DNA from: Nitrospinaceae bacterium
GTDB lineage: Bacteria > Nitrospinota > Nitrospinia > Nitrospinales > Nitrospinaceae
Length of the DNA: 64,000 nt
NCBI GenBank assembly: GCA_024644405.1
Contig: JAHELC010000010.1
Span: 52,596 to 116,595, forward strand
Direction of reading: 5' to 3'
The position numbers and the translations under genes were made by a program. Positions 55,668 through 64,000 of the stretch are shown here, one piece after another. The notes below the pieces were generated by a model, which was not told the origin of the DNA, did no database searches, and saw only the letters and a program-made list of their open reading frames with translations. Positions within the stretch are counted from its first letter, which is position 1. The number at the start of each line of letters is the position of its first letter.

Positions 55668-57490
55668 CAGGCTATGGCGATGAGGTTGCGTATGCTTGTT
55701 TCCAAAAGCAATTTTTCAAACGCGCGTTGAAAGGCTTCTCCCGCGCCGGACTCCAGTTCCGACAGGGCTTCGAGGCGCGCTGATTTAAAATCGAGGAGGC
55801 CCACATCCTCCTTCAAGATTGATTCCAGCTGAGTTTCAAGACGCGGCAGAATTCCGGTTTCGGCATCGTTGAACAATGCCAATACGTCTTCCGGTTGCGA
55901 TTCCAGTGCCAGGGTCAGCGCCGGAACATTCACACTGATTGTATCATCGGTTTCGGTTTTAATCCCTATCGAAGACAGTTTTTTGAACAATTCACTGCCG
56001 CGGTTGGCAAACAGCGCTCCCAGTCCGTTGCGGATGGCCTGCACGGTTCGGGTGATTCCCAGTTCCGTGGTCGAGAATTTGTCGGTGTTGACGCTGTTCA
56101 GTCCCAAAGAAGGGGGGAGGGCGTTGAAAGGGTCGACGGCTTCCCGGCTGGCATCGCGGCTTTCGTTGGCGCGGATGCCGGTTTGCGAATTTTCCGTCAA
56201 TTCCTCGCGTACCGACTGCAGTTCGAAGTCTCCCGCGAAGGTTTTTGCGAACGCCAGGGAATCGTTGAGGGCGGTGATCGCGTCGTTGAGCCGCAGGAAC
56301 AACGATTGAATCTGATTGACCGCGGCGCTGGCGTCGGTTTCCACGGTGACGCGAATGGTTTCGCCTGCGCCACCGCGTACCTCCAGTGTGATCCCTTTAA
56401 ATATATCCGAGAAAATATTGGTGGCGCTGGTAAAGGTTTCTTTGTCGATGGTGATTGCCGCATCGTTTCCGCTGACCACCAGGTTGATGCCGGAGGCGTT
56501 CAACTGTACTGTATTTTGGACGACCGCTCCGTTGGCGTCCAGTTCGAAAAACCCCAGATTGAACAGGACGCCGTCGGGGTCGCTCAGTGTGATGGCGGAG
56601 TTGTCGCCGGTCTGGCTGGTCAACAGCAGGCGGTTGTCCTGGAGGGTGGCGGTGACCTGATGGTCCTGCGTGCCGCCGTCCAGGCGTTTGTTGCCGTTGA
56701 CGTCCTCCGCCGGGTCCAGCACGCCGTTGCCGTTCTGGTCTTCGATGATGAAAATACCGGCTCCGTGATGACTGCCGCTCACCTGGATGGTTTCGATAAT
56801 GCCGTTACCGTTGACGTCCTCCGCTTCGTCGAGCACGCCGTTGCCGTTGACATCTTCGCCCCGGTTGATCTTGTCCTTGATGTCCGCCAGGGTGTCGCTG
56901 GCGACGACGGTGATGGCCACGCCGTTGACGCGGAATTCGCCGGTCAATCCCAGCGCTCCGGTGCCCTGTATGTCCGATGCCAGCACACTGCGCGCGGCGA
57001 GAGTGTCAATGGTGACCCTGAAATTGGCTTCTTCGGCGGTACTGTCTGCCGAAACAATGAGCGCGCCGGGGTCGGACGATCTTGCGGTCAACAAATTGAA
57101 CGCGTTACCGAGGCGCAGTTCTTCCACTTTGTCCAACAGCGCCTGCAGGCGGATCTGGAGGTTGTCGATGGCATCCGTTTGGCGGCTGGTCAAGCGCGAT
57201 CCTCCGACTTCGTCGACGATCGGGATATGGCTGAGCCGAAACCGGTCGGTCACAAATCGCCCGGCTTCGTTGACGCGGAAGGCCGAGAGCGGACCGCTCA
57301 AGTCATCCACCTGCGGCACGCGGTTGGAGACGAAGACAAAGGAGTCCAACAACAGGTCGGAGGGTGTCGGGCGGTTTGCGCCGAACTGGTTGATCTGCGC
57401 GCGGAAATCGTTCAGCGAGATGCCGTCCACCCGCTCGGATTTCGGGAACAACGGCGGAATGAGATTGTTTAAGATGCCGAACGTCGTCAT
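55667..57490 (-). CDS. fliD: FliD-like flagellar cap protein with inserted calcium-binding loops
   Basis: The 607-residue protein has FliD features: a helical N-terminal part (TSRQTDAIDNLQIRLQALLD), a flagellin hook IN motif (FRVNGVAITVVASDTLADIK, then VTATLQDNRLLLTSQTGDNS), and the C-terminal FliD_C-type domain (FKGITLEVRGGAGETIRVTV, AAVNQIQSLFLRLNDAITAL). FliD caps the growing flagellar filament and places flagellin monomers. Between residues 213 and 274, in the middle of the hook IN motif, lie four loops of EF-hand/dockerin type (DVNGNGVLDEAE, DQNGNGVLDPAE). The start has GGAG before it. It is followed by the FlgN-like gene and preceded by a disordered protein. Confidence 0.85.
   Translation of the reverse strand: MTTFGILNNLIPPLFPKSERVDGISLNDFRAQINQFGANRPTPSDLLLDSFVFVSNRVPQVDDLSGPLSAFRVNEAGRFVTDRFRLSHIPIVDEVGGSRLTSRQTDAIDNLQIRLQALLDKVEELRLGNAFNLLTARSSDPGALIVSADSTAEEANFRVTIDTLAARSVLASDIQGTGALGLTGEFRVNGVAITVVASDTLADIKDKINRGEDVNGNGVLDEAEDVNGNGIIETIQVSGSHHGAGIFIIEDQNGNGVLDPAEDVNGNKRLDGGTQDHQVTATLQDNRLLLTSQTGDNSAITLSDPDGVLFNLGFFELDANGAVVQNTVQLNASGINLVVSGNDAAITIDKETFTSATNIFSDIFKGITLEVRGGAGETIRVTVETDASAAVNQIQSLFLRLNDAITALNDSLAFAKTFAGDFELQSVREELTENSQTGIRANESRDASREAVDPFNALPPSLGLNSVNTDKFSTTELGITRTVQAIRNGLGALFANRGSELFKKLSSIGIKTETDDTISVNVPALTLALESQPEDVLALFNDAETGILPRLETQLESILKEDVGLLDFKSARLEALSELESGAGEAFQRAFEKLLLETSIRNLIAIA
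56672..56854 (-). other. Calcium-loop insertion in the FliD-like gene
   Basis: This segment encodes residues 213-273 with four D-x-N-x-N-G-x-x-D/E-type loops, two of which have the full 12-residue pattern with Glu at position 12. The DNA is also repetitive (GACGTCAACGGCAACGG-like units on the minus strand). Confidence 0.8.
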
Positions 57491-57509
57491 GCGGGTCTCC
57501 AGAGTTTCA

Positions 57510-59177
57510 TTAAATGAACCGGTCGATGTTTTGGCCCCGTCCGGTCAGCAGGGATTCCGGAGTGCGCGGTTCCGGCGGAGCAATGCGTTCCTCTTCGGGA
57601 CGTGTCACCCCTTCCGCCGCGTCCTCTTCTCTCACATCGTTGAGGAGTTCCGCGCTCGCCGCTTCCAGGTTTTCCAAAACGGCTGGGGAGGGCGGTGCGT
57701 TGTTTTGGATTTCGGGTATCGGCCCGCCGGCAGGTTCAGTCACTTCCTCCGGAGGTTCAATACGATTGTTGAATGCCTGCAAAATATTCCGGAGCTCACG
57801 GTTGCTCCGCAGCGCCGGGTCGGTGCCCAGGTTGTCACGGCGCAGAGCCTGAGGATTTTCATTGAGGGTCTCCACGTTGCCCGGTGCCGGGGGCGCTACC
57901 GGCACCGCGTCCTCAACTGCGGGAGCAGGAACAATGACTGGAGCCTGGACCACGGCAGGAACAGCTTCCTCCCGTGCTTCCGGCGGCACATCCGGGACGA
58001 ACGGCTGGTTTGGATCCAATTCGGGAAAGGCCGGAGCTTGCAAGGCTTGAGTCTCCCGGTTGGCCTCGAGAACTTCATTGGTATTGATCAAAAATGAATT
58101 CACACCTTCGCTGGCTACGGGATCGCGGGGGATCACCGGCTGGCGTTGCGCGTTGAAGTCACGCGGATCGGGAACCACAGGAACGAAATTGTTGTCCTGG
58201 GGGTCCGGCGCCGCGTCAGCCGTTACCGGGGTCGCGTTCACCTCAACCGGCGCGGCGGGAGGAAGTGCTATTTCTTCCGCCTGCGGTGCGGGGGCAGCAG
58301 GTCCGGGGATGGCGCCGGTTTCTGCCAACACTTCATCAACGTTATCCAGAGTAACAAAGTTACTTTCATTGCCCGCCGTTTCCAGGTCCAGGGTCAAAGC
58401 CCGGCCTTCATCGGGATTCAGGGTTTCCAGGTTAATGGGTTCGGGCGGAACCTCCCCGCCGGTGGCGGGCGTGAGAATATTCACGCGTCCTTCCGTTCGG
58501 GGTGCGGGAGTATTTCCCTGGAGTCCCAGTGTGTCCGGTTCCGGAGCGGCTTCCGCGGGATCCGGAACGCTCACGTCATCCGCTACAACGGAAAGCGGAC
58601 CCCGGGGCGCTGGCGCTACGGGGACGAAACGATTTTCGTTAATGGGTGCCGCGGTTGTACTCCGTTCCGGCTGGATATTGGCTGCGGGCGGTGCTTGCGC
58701 TGCAATACGGTTTTCGATTCTCGATGCCGCTGTTTCACCCGTTGCCCGTTCCGCATTCGGTGCAGGCGGGACCGCCGGGGCGATCGGTGTGGCTGGCGAT
58801 TCGGATGGATTCGGATTGACGCGGACTGCCGCCTCGTTCGATGCGCGATTGGCTGTTAATCCGTCGGCTAAACCCTGAAGGCCCGGGTTGAGAATTTCCG
58901 GAGCCGCAGGATTCAAACCATTGTCCTGCACAATGTCCCGGGGCACGGCAACGGTATCCTCCAGCGGTTGTACGGGAGTAATCCTCCGGGCGTTGGCGGA
59001 GAGGGTGACGCGGTCGACTCCGTCGGCCAGCGAGCCGGGAATCGGCGCTTCATCCTCGGCCCGGTTTTCGACCGGGCGGTCCCTTTCGTCCTCTTCCCGG
59101 TCGGGAGGGTCGAGCGCGTCCGGCCTCTGTAGAACCAGAGGATTGACCGGCGGAAATTGATCTTCAAGGTGCGGCAT
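57510..59177 (-). CDS. Pro/Ala-rich disordered protein of the flagellar group
   Basis: The 555-residue protein is mostly low complexity, rich in Pro, Ala, Glu, Asn and Val, with no signal peptide and almost no cysteine. A short ordered patch near the N-terminus, GVDRVTLSANARRITPV, resembles the D-x-V-x-L-S motif at the start of FlgM or flagellar-associated proteins, and the end GRGQNIDRFI is like tails of flagellar proteins. It starts with AGGAAAAAATC and lies 19 bases upstream of the FliD-like gene. A filament- or hook-associated role (for example a length-control or anti-sigma-type protein) is possible. I do not recognise a family. Confidence 0.65.
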   Translation of the reverse strand: MPHLEDQFPPVNPLVLQRPDALDPPDREEDERDRPVENRAEDEAPIPGSLADGVDRVTLSANARRITPVQPLEDTVAVPRDIVQDNGLNPAAPEILNPGLQGLADGLTANRASNEAAVRVNPNPSESPATPIAPAVPPAPNAERATGETAASRIENRIAAQAPPAANIQPERSTTAAPINENRFVPVAPAPRGPLSVVADDVSVPDPAEAAPEPDTLGLQGNTPAPRTEGRVNILTPATGGEVPPEPINLETLNPDEGRALTLDLETAGNESNFVTLDNVDEVLAETGAIPGPAAPAPQAEEIALPPAAPVEVNATPVTADAAPDPQDNNFVPVVPDPRDFNAQRQPVIPRDPVASEGVNSFLINTNEVLEANRETQALQAPAFPELDPNQPFVPDVPPEAREEAVPAVVQAPVIVPAPAVEDAVPVAPPAPGNVETLNENPQALRRDNLGTDPALRSNRELRNILQAFNNRIEPPEEVTEPAGGPIPEIQNNAPPSPAVLENLEAASAELLNDVREEDAAEGVTRPEEERIAPPEPRTPESLLTGRGQNIDRFI

Positions 59178-59391
59178 GATTTTTTCCTGTTTTAGCTTGC
59201 CCGTTTGTCGGGTTATTGCCCCATTCAGAAAGTTGTTTCAAGAGCGCCCGAGGTTCATCGAACAATAATTTTAAAAATCGCGTTCAAGTCTGTCCCTTTT
59301 CGTCCGATAACCTGCAAGAGTCAATTATGCTCTTTGGTAACCGGCGCATTGAAAAATTTAAAAAGCCCGAAAACAAAGGCTTTTCAAAGGG

Positions 59392-59485
59392 GCCCTGCTC
59401 CGCGCAGGGCGAATTTTAAAACCCTGAACTGCGGCCGAAGATTAATGCCAGCTATTAACGAATAGCCCGTTCCCCCTCTGGGGAA
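59392..59485. repeat. Intergenic repeat family R1, copy C
   Basis: The copy starts with the hairpin CCCTGCTCCGCGCAGGG, then TTTTAAAACCCTGAACTGCGG, the CCAGCTATTAACGAATAGCC part and GTTCCCCCTC. The order of parts is the same as in copy A. Confidence 0.6.
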
Positions 59486-59635
59486 GATCCGGGGAAAGCG
59501 GCACCCAACTCAGGGAACAGCATTCCTGATATTCTTATCGGCCTTATTGCATGAGACTTGAGCATTTTTTTGAGATTTTCGAAATATTTTTAAATCAATG
59601 ATTTTAAAGGTTTTATATCGTGTCGTCCGGCACGG

Positions 59636-59702
59636 AGCCTGTCCTGAGCTTGTCGAAGGAAGTAGGCGGGTAGCGTCATACTTCGGCAGGCTCAGCATGA
59701 CA
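59636..59702. repeat. Inverted pair of CCTGAGC-TTGTCGAAGG dispersed repeats
   Basis: GAGCCTGTCCTGAGCTTGTCGAAGG-type sequence (59636-59659) is followed by its approximate reverse complement CTTCGGCAGGCTCAGCATGACA (59681-59702). A third unit lies at 63626-63650. This unit is known as a dispersed intergenic repeat in many bacterial genomes. Confidence 0.65.
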
Positions 59703-59797
59703 CCGATTAGAAGTTGGCCTTGACCCTCCCCCCCTTGAAGTGATAGAAAAAAGGCCATCTGGAATACTTTTAACCGTCAAGTTTTGGAGATCAAGTA

Positions 59798-59998
59798 ATG
59801 GAAGTGAATACCATCAAGGTGGAAATCCGCAAGCACCACGTCACCCCGGGGATCAATGTCCTCGACCTGATCATCGACGCCAACGGCGAGAAGATCGTCA
59901 AGCAGACCCAGCACAAAGATACCGATATGGCCTACAAGAAATTCGTCGAGGATATCATCAAGGTGTCGCAGGAACTGGCCAACGCGCGCATCGAATAG
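59798..59998 (+). CDS. Small conserved-looking protein, unknown function
   Basis: The 66-residue protein reads MEVNTIKVEIRKHHVTPGIN, then LDLIIDANGEKIVKQTQHK, with a helical C-terminus. It has a strong ribosome site (TTTGGAGATCAAGTA before the ATG) and no signal peptide or membrane helix. It sits between the flagellar group and the sigma-54 activator but on the opposite strand, so it is not in their operon. The beta-hairpin-then-helix pattern may be a small binding domain. I do not recognise a family. Confidence 0.65.
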   Translation: MEVNTIKVEIRKHHVTPGINVLDLIIDANGEKIVKQTQHKDTDMAYKKFVEDIIKVSQELANARIE

Positions 59999-59999
59999 C

Positions 60000-60229
60000 C
60001 GCTCCGCGCGGGGCCCGGCGTATCGCCGGGGATATTTTAGCCTACCGAACTGCGCCCCTAAGTCATCGCCAGCGGTCAACGGTAAGCCAATTGCCTGTGG
60101 GGGCTTCCCCACTAGCGTGACGCTGGACCCAACCGGGCAAGGCCCGGAGCAGATTTAAAACTCTAAATTGCGCAAGGGAATCTTCGTAAGCCGTCAACGG
60201 TAAGCAAATTAGCACCGGCGCTTCGCCGG

Positions 60230-60236
<7 letters not shown>
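60000..60236. repeat. Intergenic repeat family R1, copy D (double copy)
   Basis: The 230 bases after the small-protein gene hold two R1-like units: hairpin CCGCTCCGCGCGGGGC (also, reverse complemented, at 33813), GAACTGCGCCCCTAAG with AGCGGTCAACGGTAAGCC, then TTTAAAACTCTAAATTGCGC with CCGTCAACGGTAAGC and the hairpin CCGGCGCTTCGCCGG. Part reaches the 3' end of the sigma-54 activator gene and may act as its transcription end. Confidence 0.6.
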
Positions 60237-61282
<1,046 letters not shown>

Positions 61283-61367
61283 ATTTCAATACTTTACAAC
61301 AACTTAGGCCAGCATGTCAAATTTTTGTCGAAAATATGATGGATTTTTTGAACCGAGGGGAGGGGTT

Positions 61368-61399
61368 AACCACCGATGAACACAGATAAACACCGATGG
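61368..61399. repeat. CACCGATGAACACAGATAAACACCGATGG dispersed repeat
   Basis: Three near-copies of CACCGATG/CACAGATA form a short tandem-like unit between the sigma-54 activator and the small zinc-ribbon gene. Similar units are known as dispersed repeats in other bacterial genomes. It lies upstream of the activator on the minus strand. Confidence 0.55.
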
Positions 61400-61538
61400 G
61401 GTCCCTCTTTGTAATGGAGACCTTCGCGTAGCGCAGAAAATAAAATTAGCTCCGGGCCTGGACCGGTCGAAGGGGGCCAGGGGTGGTAGATGGGCTCCGT
61501 CATTAGGAGGGGGGCAGTTATGGGTGTATACTGGAAAG

Positions 61539-61769
61539 ATGAAAGAGACCAAGACCAAGTGCGATATGTGTGATCGTTTGTTTCAGTTCGGACCCGGCCG
61601 GTACAAGGGGAAGTATATTGAGCACTATGAAATGATCCTCTGCAATTCCTGCTTTAAAACCAATTGGGCGGGTTTTCCCCCCGGACTGGAGGCTCAATTC
61701 ATCGCCCATATGAAGAGCAAAGACATCGCTTTACCGGAACGCAATAAACAAGGATGGTTCCCCCGCTAG
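61539..61769 (+). CDS. Small CxxC-CxxC (zinc-ribbon-like) protein
   Basis: The 76-residue protein has CDMCDRLFQFGPGRYKGKY and then ILCNSCFKTNWAGFPPGLEA, two CxxC pairs 28 residues apart, suitable for a zinc site. A C-terminal helix follows (EAQFIAHMKSKDIALPER). It is likely cytoplasmic. The ATG at 61539 has GGAAAG close before it; an in-frame GTG at 61524 is an alternative. The family is not known to me; similar small proteins occur in environmental bacteria. It precedes the umuDC operon by about 180 bases. Confidence 0.65.
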   Translation: MKETKTKCDMCDRLFQFGPGRYKGKYIEHYEMILCNSCFKTNWAGFPPGLEAQFIAHMKSKDIALPERNKQGWFPR

Positions 61770-61887
61770 CCGGATTGACTCCCATCAACCCACTGGCCCT
61801 CCTGGGATGCTCCTCACACCCCTGCAACGGGAAGACCCCTCTCGTTGGGCAATTCTCATCAAAAAACGAATAAATAGCGAAAATTTA

Positions 61888-61916
61888 TTGACTCCTCCAT
61901 CCGGGCAGGGTACTTT
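61888..61916 (+). promoter_or_regulatory. Candidate sigma-70 promoter of umuDC
   Basis: TTGACT (61888-61893) and TACTTT (61911-61916) are separated by 17 bases and end 32 bases before the umuD start. I see no LexA-type inverted repeat (CTGT-N8-ACAG or GAAC-N4-GTTC) overlapping it. Confidence 0.45.
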
Positions 61917-61948
61917 GGCATCCTGATCAATCTTCAGTCCGGGTGACC

Positions 61949-62371
61949 ATGACCGCCATCATCCCAACCGCCCCTGAACATGCCTGCCTCTTGCCCCTGG
62001 CCCTGTGCCGCGTTGCGGCGGGATTCCCGTCCCCCGCGGATGACTATATGGAGCGGTCCCTCGACCTCAACGAGCATGTCATCAAGCATCCTGCGGCGAC
62101 CTACTTTGTACGGGCGTCCGGCGACTCCATGACCGGCGCGGGAATTTTTGACGGCGACCTGCTGGTGGTCGACCGGAGCCTGGAGCCGGCCCATGGCCGG
62201 GTTGCGGTGTTCGAGGTGGACGGCCAACTTACCGTGAAACGTTTGTTCAAATCGAAGGGCCTGTTCCTGCTGCAATCCGAAAACGCGGACACCCCGCCCA
62301 TCGAGTTGCAGGAAGGGAATGAAATCATGGTGTGGGGGGTCGTCACCCACGTCCTCCACAACCTGTTATGA
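61949..62371 (+). CDS. umuD: UmuD-like error-prone polymerase subunit / LexA-type autopeptidase
   Basis: UmuD (140 residues) is cut in an SOS response to make UmuD', which joins UmuC as Pol V. The cleavage region GFPSPADDYMERSLDLNEHV matches UmuD closely, the catalytic Ser60 is in ASGDSMTGAGI and Lys97 in TVKRLF; these numbers equal those of E. coli. The residue before Gly25 is Ala24 instead of the Cys of E. coli UmuD, which still fits the Ala-Gly type of LexA. The start is placed at the ATG at 61949. The stop overlaps the umuC start (ATGA). Confident. Confidence 0.93.
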   Translation: MTAIIPTAPEHACLLPLALCRVAAGFPSPADDYMERSLDLNEHVIKHPAATYFVRASGDSMTGAGIFDGDLLVVDRSLEPAHGRVAVFEVDGQLTVKRLFKSKGLFLLQSENADTPPIELQEGNEIMVWGVVTHVLHNLL

Positions 62372-63621
62372 AAGTCTTCGCCCTGGTCGATTGCAATAAT
62401 TTCTACGCGTCCTGCGAGCGCGTGTTCGATCCCCGCCTGAAAAACCGCCCCATCGTCGTGTTGTCCAACAACGACGGCTGTATCGTCGCCCGCTCCAACG
62501 AGGTCAAGGCCCTGGACATCCCCATGGGCGTTCCCTTTTTTGAGCAGAAAGCGCTCATCCGGAAACACGACATCGCCGTGTTCTCCTCCAATTACCAGCT
62601 GTACGGCGACATGTCGCAGAGGGTCATGGACAGCCTCCGCCGGTTCGCGCCCGACATGGAAGTGTATTCGATTGATGAAGCCTTTCTGCGGCTGGATCAC
62701 CTGCAGCCCCGCGACCTGATTGAATACTGCACCACCATCCGCACCAAGGTCCTGCAGTGGACGGGCATCCCGGTGTCGATCGGCATCGGGCCCACCAAGG
62801 TGCTGGCGAAAGTGGCGAACCGCGTGGCCAAAAAACAGACGGGCGTGTTCGATATCCGGGATCAAAAAACGCAGGACGCCATCCTGAAAACCCTCCATGT
62901 CAGAAAGCTGTGGGGGATCGCCCGCAGGTGGGCGGAGCGTTTGCACCGGATGGGGATCGAAACCGCTTCGCAATTGCGGGACGCCAGCCCGGTTATCATC
63001 CGCAAACAGCTGTCGGTGGTCGGGGAGCGGCTGGTGCGGGAGTTGCGGGGGCAGTCCTGCCTCGATCTGGAGGACGTTCAACCCCGGAAGAACATCATGT
63101 CGTCCAAGTCGTTCGGCAACCTGCTCACCGAAAAAGCACCGATGGCAGAAGCCCTGGCCAATTACGCGGCGCGCGCCTGCGAAAAGCTGAGACAACAGAA
63201 CAGCCGGGCGCAAGCCGTTTATGTATTCGTCCAGACCAACGGCTTCCGGGAAACGGATGCGCAGTACAGCAACGGCCTCACCTGCACGTTAACCGTCCCG
63301 ACCAGCGACACGCGCACCATCATCGAAGCCGCGAAGTTCTGCCTGAACCGGATTTACAGACCCGGCTACCGGTACAAAAAAACCGGGGTCATGCTGCTGG
63401 ACCTGATCCCCGCCGCGCTGGAACAACAGCACCTGTTTGCCGATTCCGATCAACGCCCCGGCGACCGGTTGATGGCGACGGTGGACCGGATCAACGAGGA
63501 TCATGGACCCGACACCGTGTTCTTCGGAGCCGAAGGGATCCACCGGGAATGGAAGATGCGCTGTGGGTCCCGCTCCCCCCGCTACACCACTCAGTGGAAC
63601 GAACTGTTAAGAGTGAGCTAA
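62368..63621 (+). CDS. umuC: Error-prone DNA polymerase V catalytic subunit
   Basis: UmuC (417 residues) is a Y-family polymerase for translesion synthesis. The catalytic core has LVDCNNFYASCERVFDP (metal Asp), VVLSNNDGCIVARSNEVKAL and VYSIDEAFLRL with the second acidic pair. HhH and little-finger parts follow (KLWGIARRWAERLHRMGIET, SKSFGNLLTEKAPM), and the end PRYTTQWNELLRV is typical. The start at 62368 overlaps the umuD stop (ATGA), so the pair is translationally coupled; an upstream start at 62332 would overlap umuD more. Length equals that of E. coli UmuC. Confidence 0.96.
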   Translation: MKVFALVDCNNFYASCERVFDPRLKNRPIVVLSNNDGCIVARSNEVKALDIPMGVPFFEQKALIRKHDIAVFSSNYQLYGDMSQRVMDSLRRFAPDMEVYSIDEAFLRLDHLQPRDLIEYCTTIRTKVLQWTGIPVSIGIGPTKVLAKVANRVAKKQTGVFDIRDQKTQDAILKTLHVRKLWGIARRWAERLHRMGIETASQLRDASPVIIRKQLSVVGERLVRELRGQSCLDLEDVQPRKNIMSSKSFGNLLTEKAPMAEALANYAARACEKLRQQNSRAQAVYVFVQTNGFRETDAQYSNGLTCTLTVPTSDTRTIIEAAKFCLNRIYRPGYRYKKTGVMLLDLIPAALEQQHLFADSDQRPGDRLMATVDRINEDHGPDTVFFGAEGIHREWKMRCGSRSPRYTTQWNELLRVS

Positions 63622-63625
63622 GACA

Positions 63626-63650
63626 TGTCACCCTGAGCCTGTCGAAGGGG
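63626..63650. repeat. CCTGAGCCTGTCGAAGG dispersed repeat, third copy
   Basis: TGTCACCCTGAGCCTGTCGAAGGG lies 5 bases downstream of the umuC stop codon and matches the units at 59636-59702. Confidence 0.65.
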
Positions 63651-63661
63651 GGCATGAGATG

Positions 63662-63696
63662 TCCCTCCTTTTCAAGGAGGGGATAGGGGTGGTTGA
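63662..63696. repeat. Dispersed palindromic repeat (CCCTCCTTTTCAAGGAGGGG type), copy 2
   Basis: TCCCTCCTTTTCAAGGAGGGG followed by ATAGGGGTGGTTGATGGG matches the element at 13879-13914 along 33 bases with few changes. It is downstream of umuC and could act as a transcription end. Confidence 0.75.
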
Positions 63697-64000
63697 TGGG
63701 TCTGTATTTTAAAGGGGCTAGGGGGATTTGGAACCGTAATTTCAATTGAGTACAGATGGACGCATATAATCGGATAGCATCCCCATGCCGAATTCAGTAA
63801 ACTCCCAAAGTATTATGGATGAAAGCCTCGCTTTTTGGAGTGGGTACTAAGTATGATTTAGGTGTTAGATGGTCGCTATCGACCCAAAGCGGACATTCAC
63901 GGCTACTGAAACTGGCTAACAATGAAGCAGTTAAGGAAACGTCAGTGATACGCTATTTTTGAAAACAGCCACTTGTTGCTGAGAAGTAGCCCCAAATTGG
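63697..64000. other. Window end, no gene recognised
   Basis: About 300 bases after the repeats contain stop codons in all frames at short distances. A CGCTATCGACCCAAAGCGGACATTCA-like segment near 63873-63898 recalls intergenic sequences seen in other bacteria, but I cannot assign it. No gene start at the right edge is convincing. Confidence 0.4.

Larger units (their letters stand above)
59178..59797. other. Repeat-rich intergenic region, no gene
   Basis: About 620 bases separate the divergent disordered-protein and small-protein genes. It holds repeat R1 copy C (59392-59485) and two copies of a TTCGGCAGGCTCAG/CTGAGCTTGTCGAAGG repeat (59636-59659 and 59681-59702). It must also contain the promoter of the flagellar group, but I cannot recognise a sigma-28 or sigma-54 site. 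Confidence 0.5.

Noticed and set aside
55895..57472. Long plus-strand frame of about 525 codons
   Set aside because: It is the antisense shadow of the FliD-like gene; the composition (high Val/Gly/Arg) and lack of domains fit a shadow frame.
57514..58878. Plus-strand Ser/Gly/Ala-rich frames opposite the Pro-rich flagellar-group protein
   Set aside because: Low-complexity shadow frames; the minus-strand gene has a ribosome site, operon context and a flagellar-like motif.
61780..61948. LexA (SOS) operator before umuD
   Set aside because: Neither CTGT-N8-ACAG nor GAAC-N4-GTTC type inverted repeats are visible.

Overview
The window is chromosomal DNA of a free-living, Gram-negative-type, motile bacterium. 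I estimate the G+C content by eye at about 55 %. Outer-membrane lipoproteins, a beta-barrel candidate, CFA synthase, CsrA/FliW, a FliD-like cap protein, CheW and a sigma-54 activator support this. The mix fits a Nitrospinota/Nitrospirota or deltaproteobacterial-grade organism: a triple PCP_red-domain protein without phototrophy genes, a fused AroD-AroE, a PA2778/PA2779 pair and three-gene lipoprotein paralogues. I favour Nitrospina-like bacteria, but this is inference; no rRNA is present to settle it. Gene density is high and there is no prophage, integrase, transposase or CRISPR array.

Layout. 0-14 kb: the 3' end of a PBP4-type carboxypeptidase, a basic disordered protein, oligoendopeptidase F, valyl-tRNA synthetase, a receiver-domain protein, a PHP-like/SH3 protein, and an operon of two peptide-type ABC permeases, an ABC-F ATPase and a membrane-anchored methyltransferase. 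14-23 kb: a Nif3-like protein, a triple PCP_red protein followed by a 39-residue membrane peptide, a large membrane/spermidine-synthase-like/TPR fusion, an HD-GYP response regulator and an iron-sulfur aldo/keto reductase. 22-33.7 kb: a YhaO/YhaN (SbcD/SbcC-like) pair, a TetR regulator, a BamE-like lipoprotein with three tandem paralogous lipoproteins, CFA synthase, a PA2779/PA2778 pair and a secreted protein built of about 100-residue cysteine repeats.

33.8-46 kb: translationally coupled csrA-fliW, tRNA-Phe(GAA), a Sel1-repeat protein, a pentapeptide protein, a large polytopic membrane protein, CheW, a barrel-like protein and a leuC-leuD operon that continues into an FGE-fold protein and an LRR lipoprotein. 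45.7-55 kb: an SLC13 anion transporter, a rhodanese, two paralogous GT-C-like membrane proteins around a small soluble protein, an aspartoacylase-like/glutamate-cysteine-ligase-like pair and fused AroDE. 55-61.3 kb: a compact flagellar group (disordered protein, FliD-like cap with inserted calcium loops, FlgN-like chaperone) next to a FleQ/FlrA-like activator. 61.5-63.6 kb: a small zinc-ribbon-like protein and a umuDC operon.

The intergenic spaces between about 23 and 64 kb carry several dispersed repeat families. The best candidates for something undescribed are the triple PCP_red protein with its micro-membrane-protein, the lipoprotein triplication, the Ca-loop insertion in FliD, the cysteine-repeat protein, and the GT-C-like paralogue pair.
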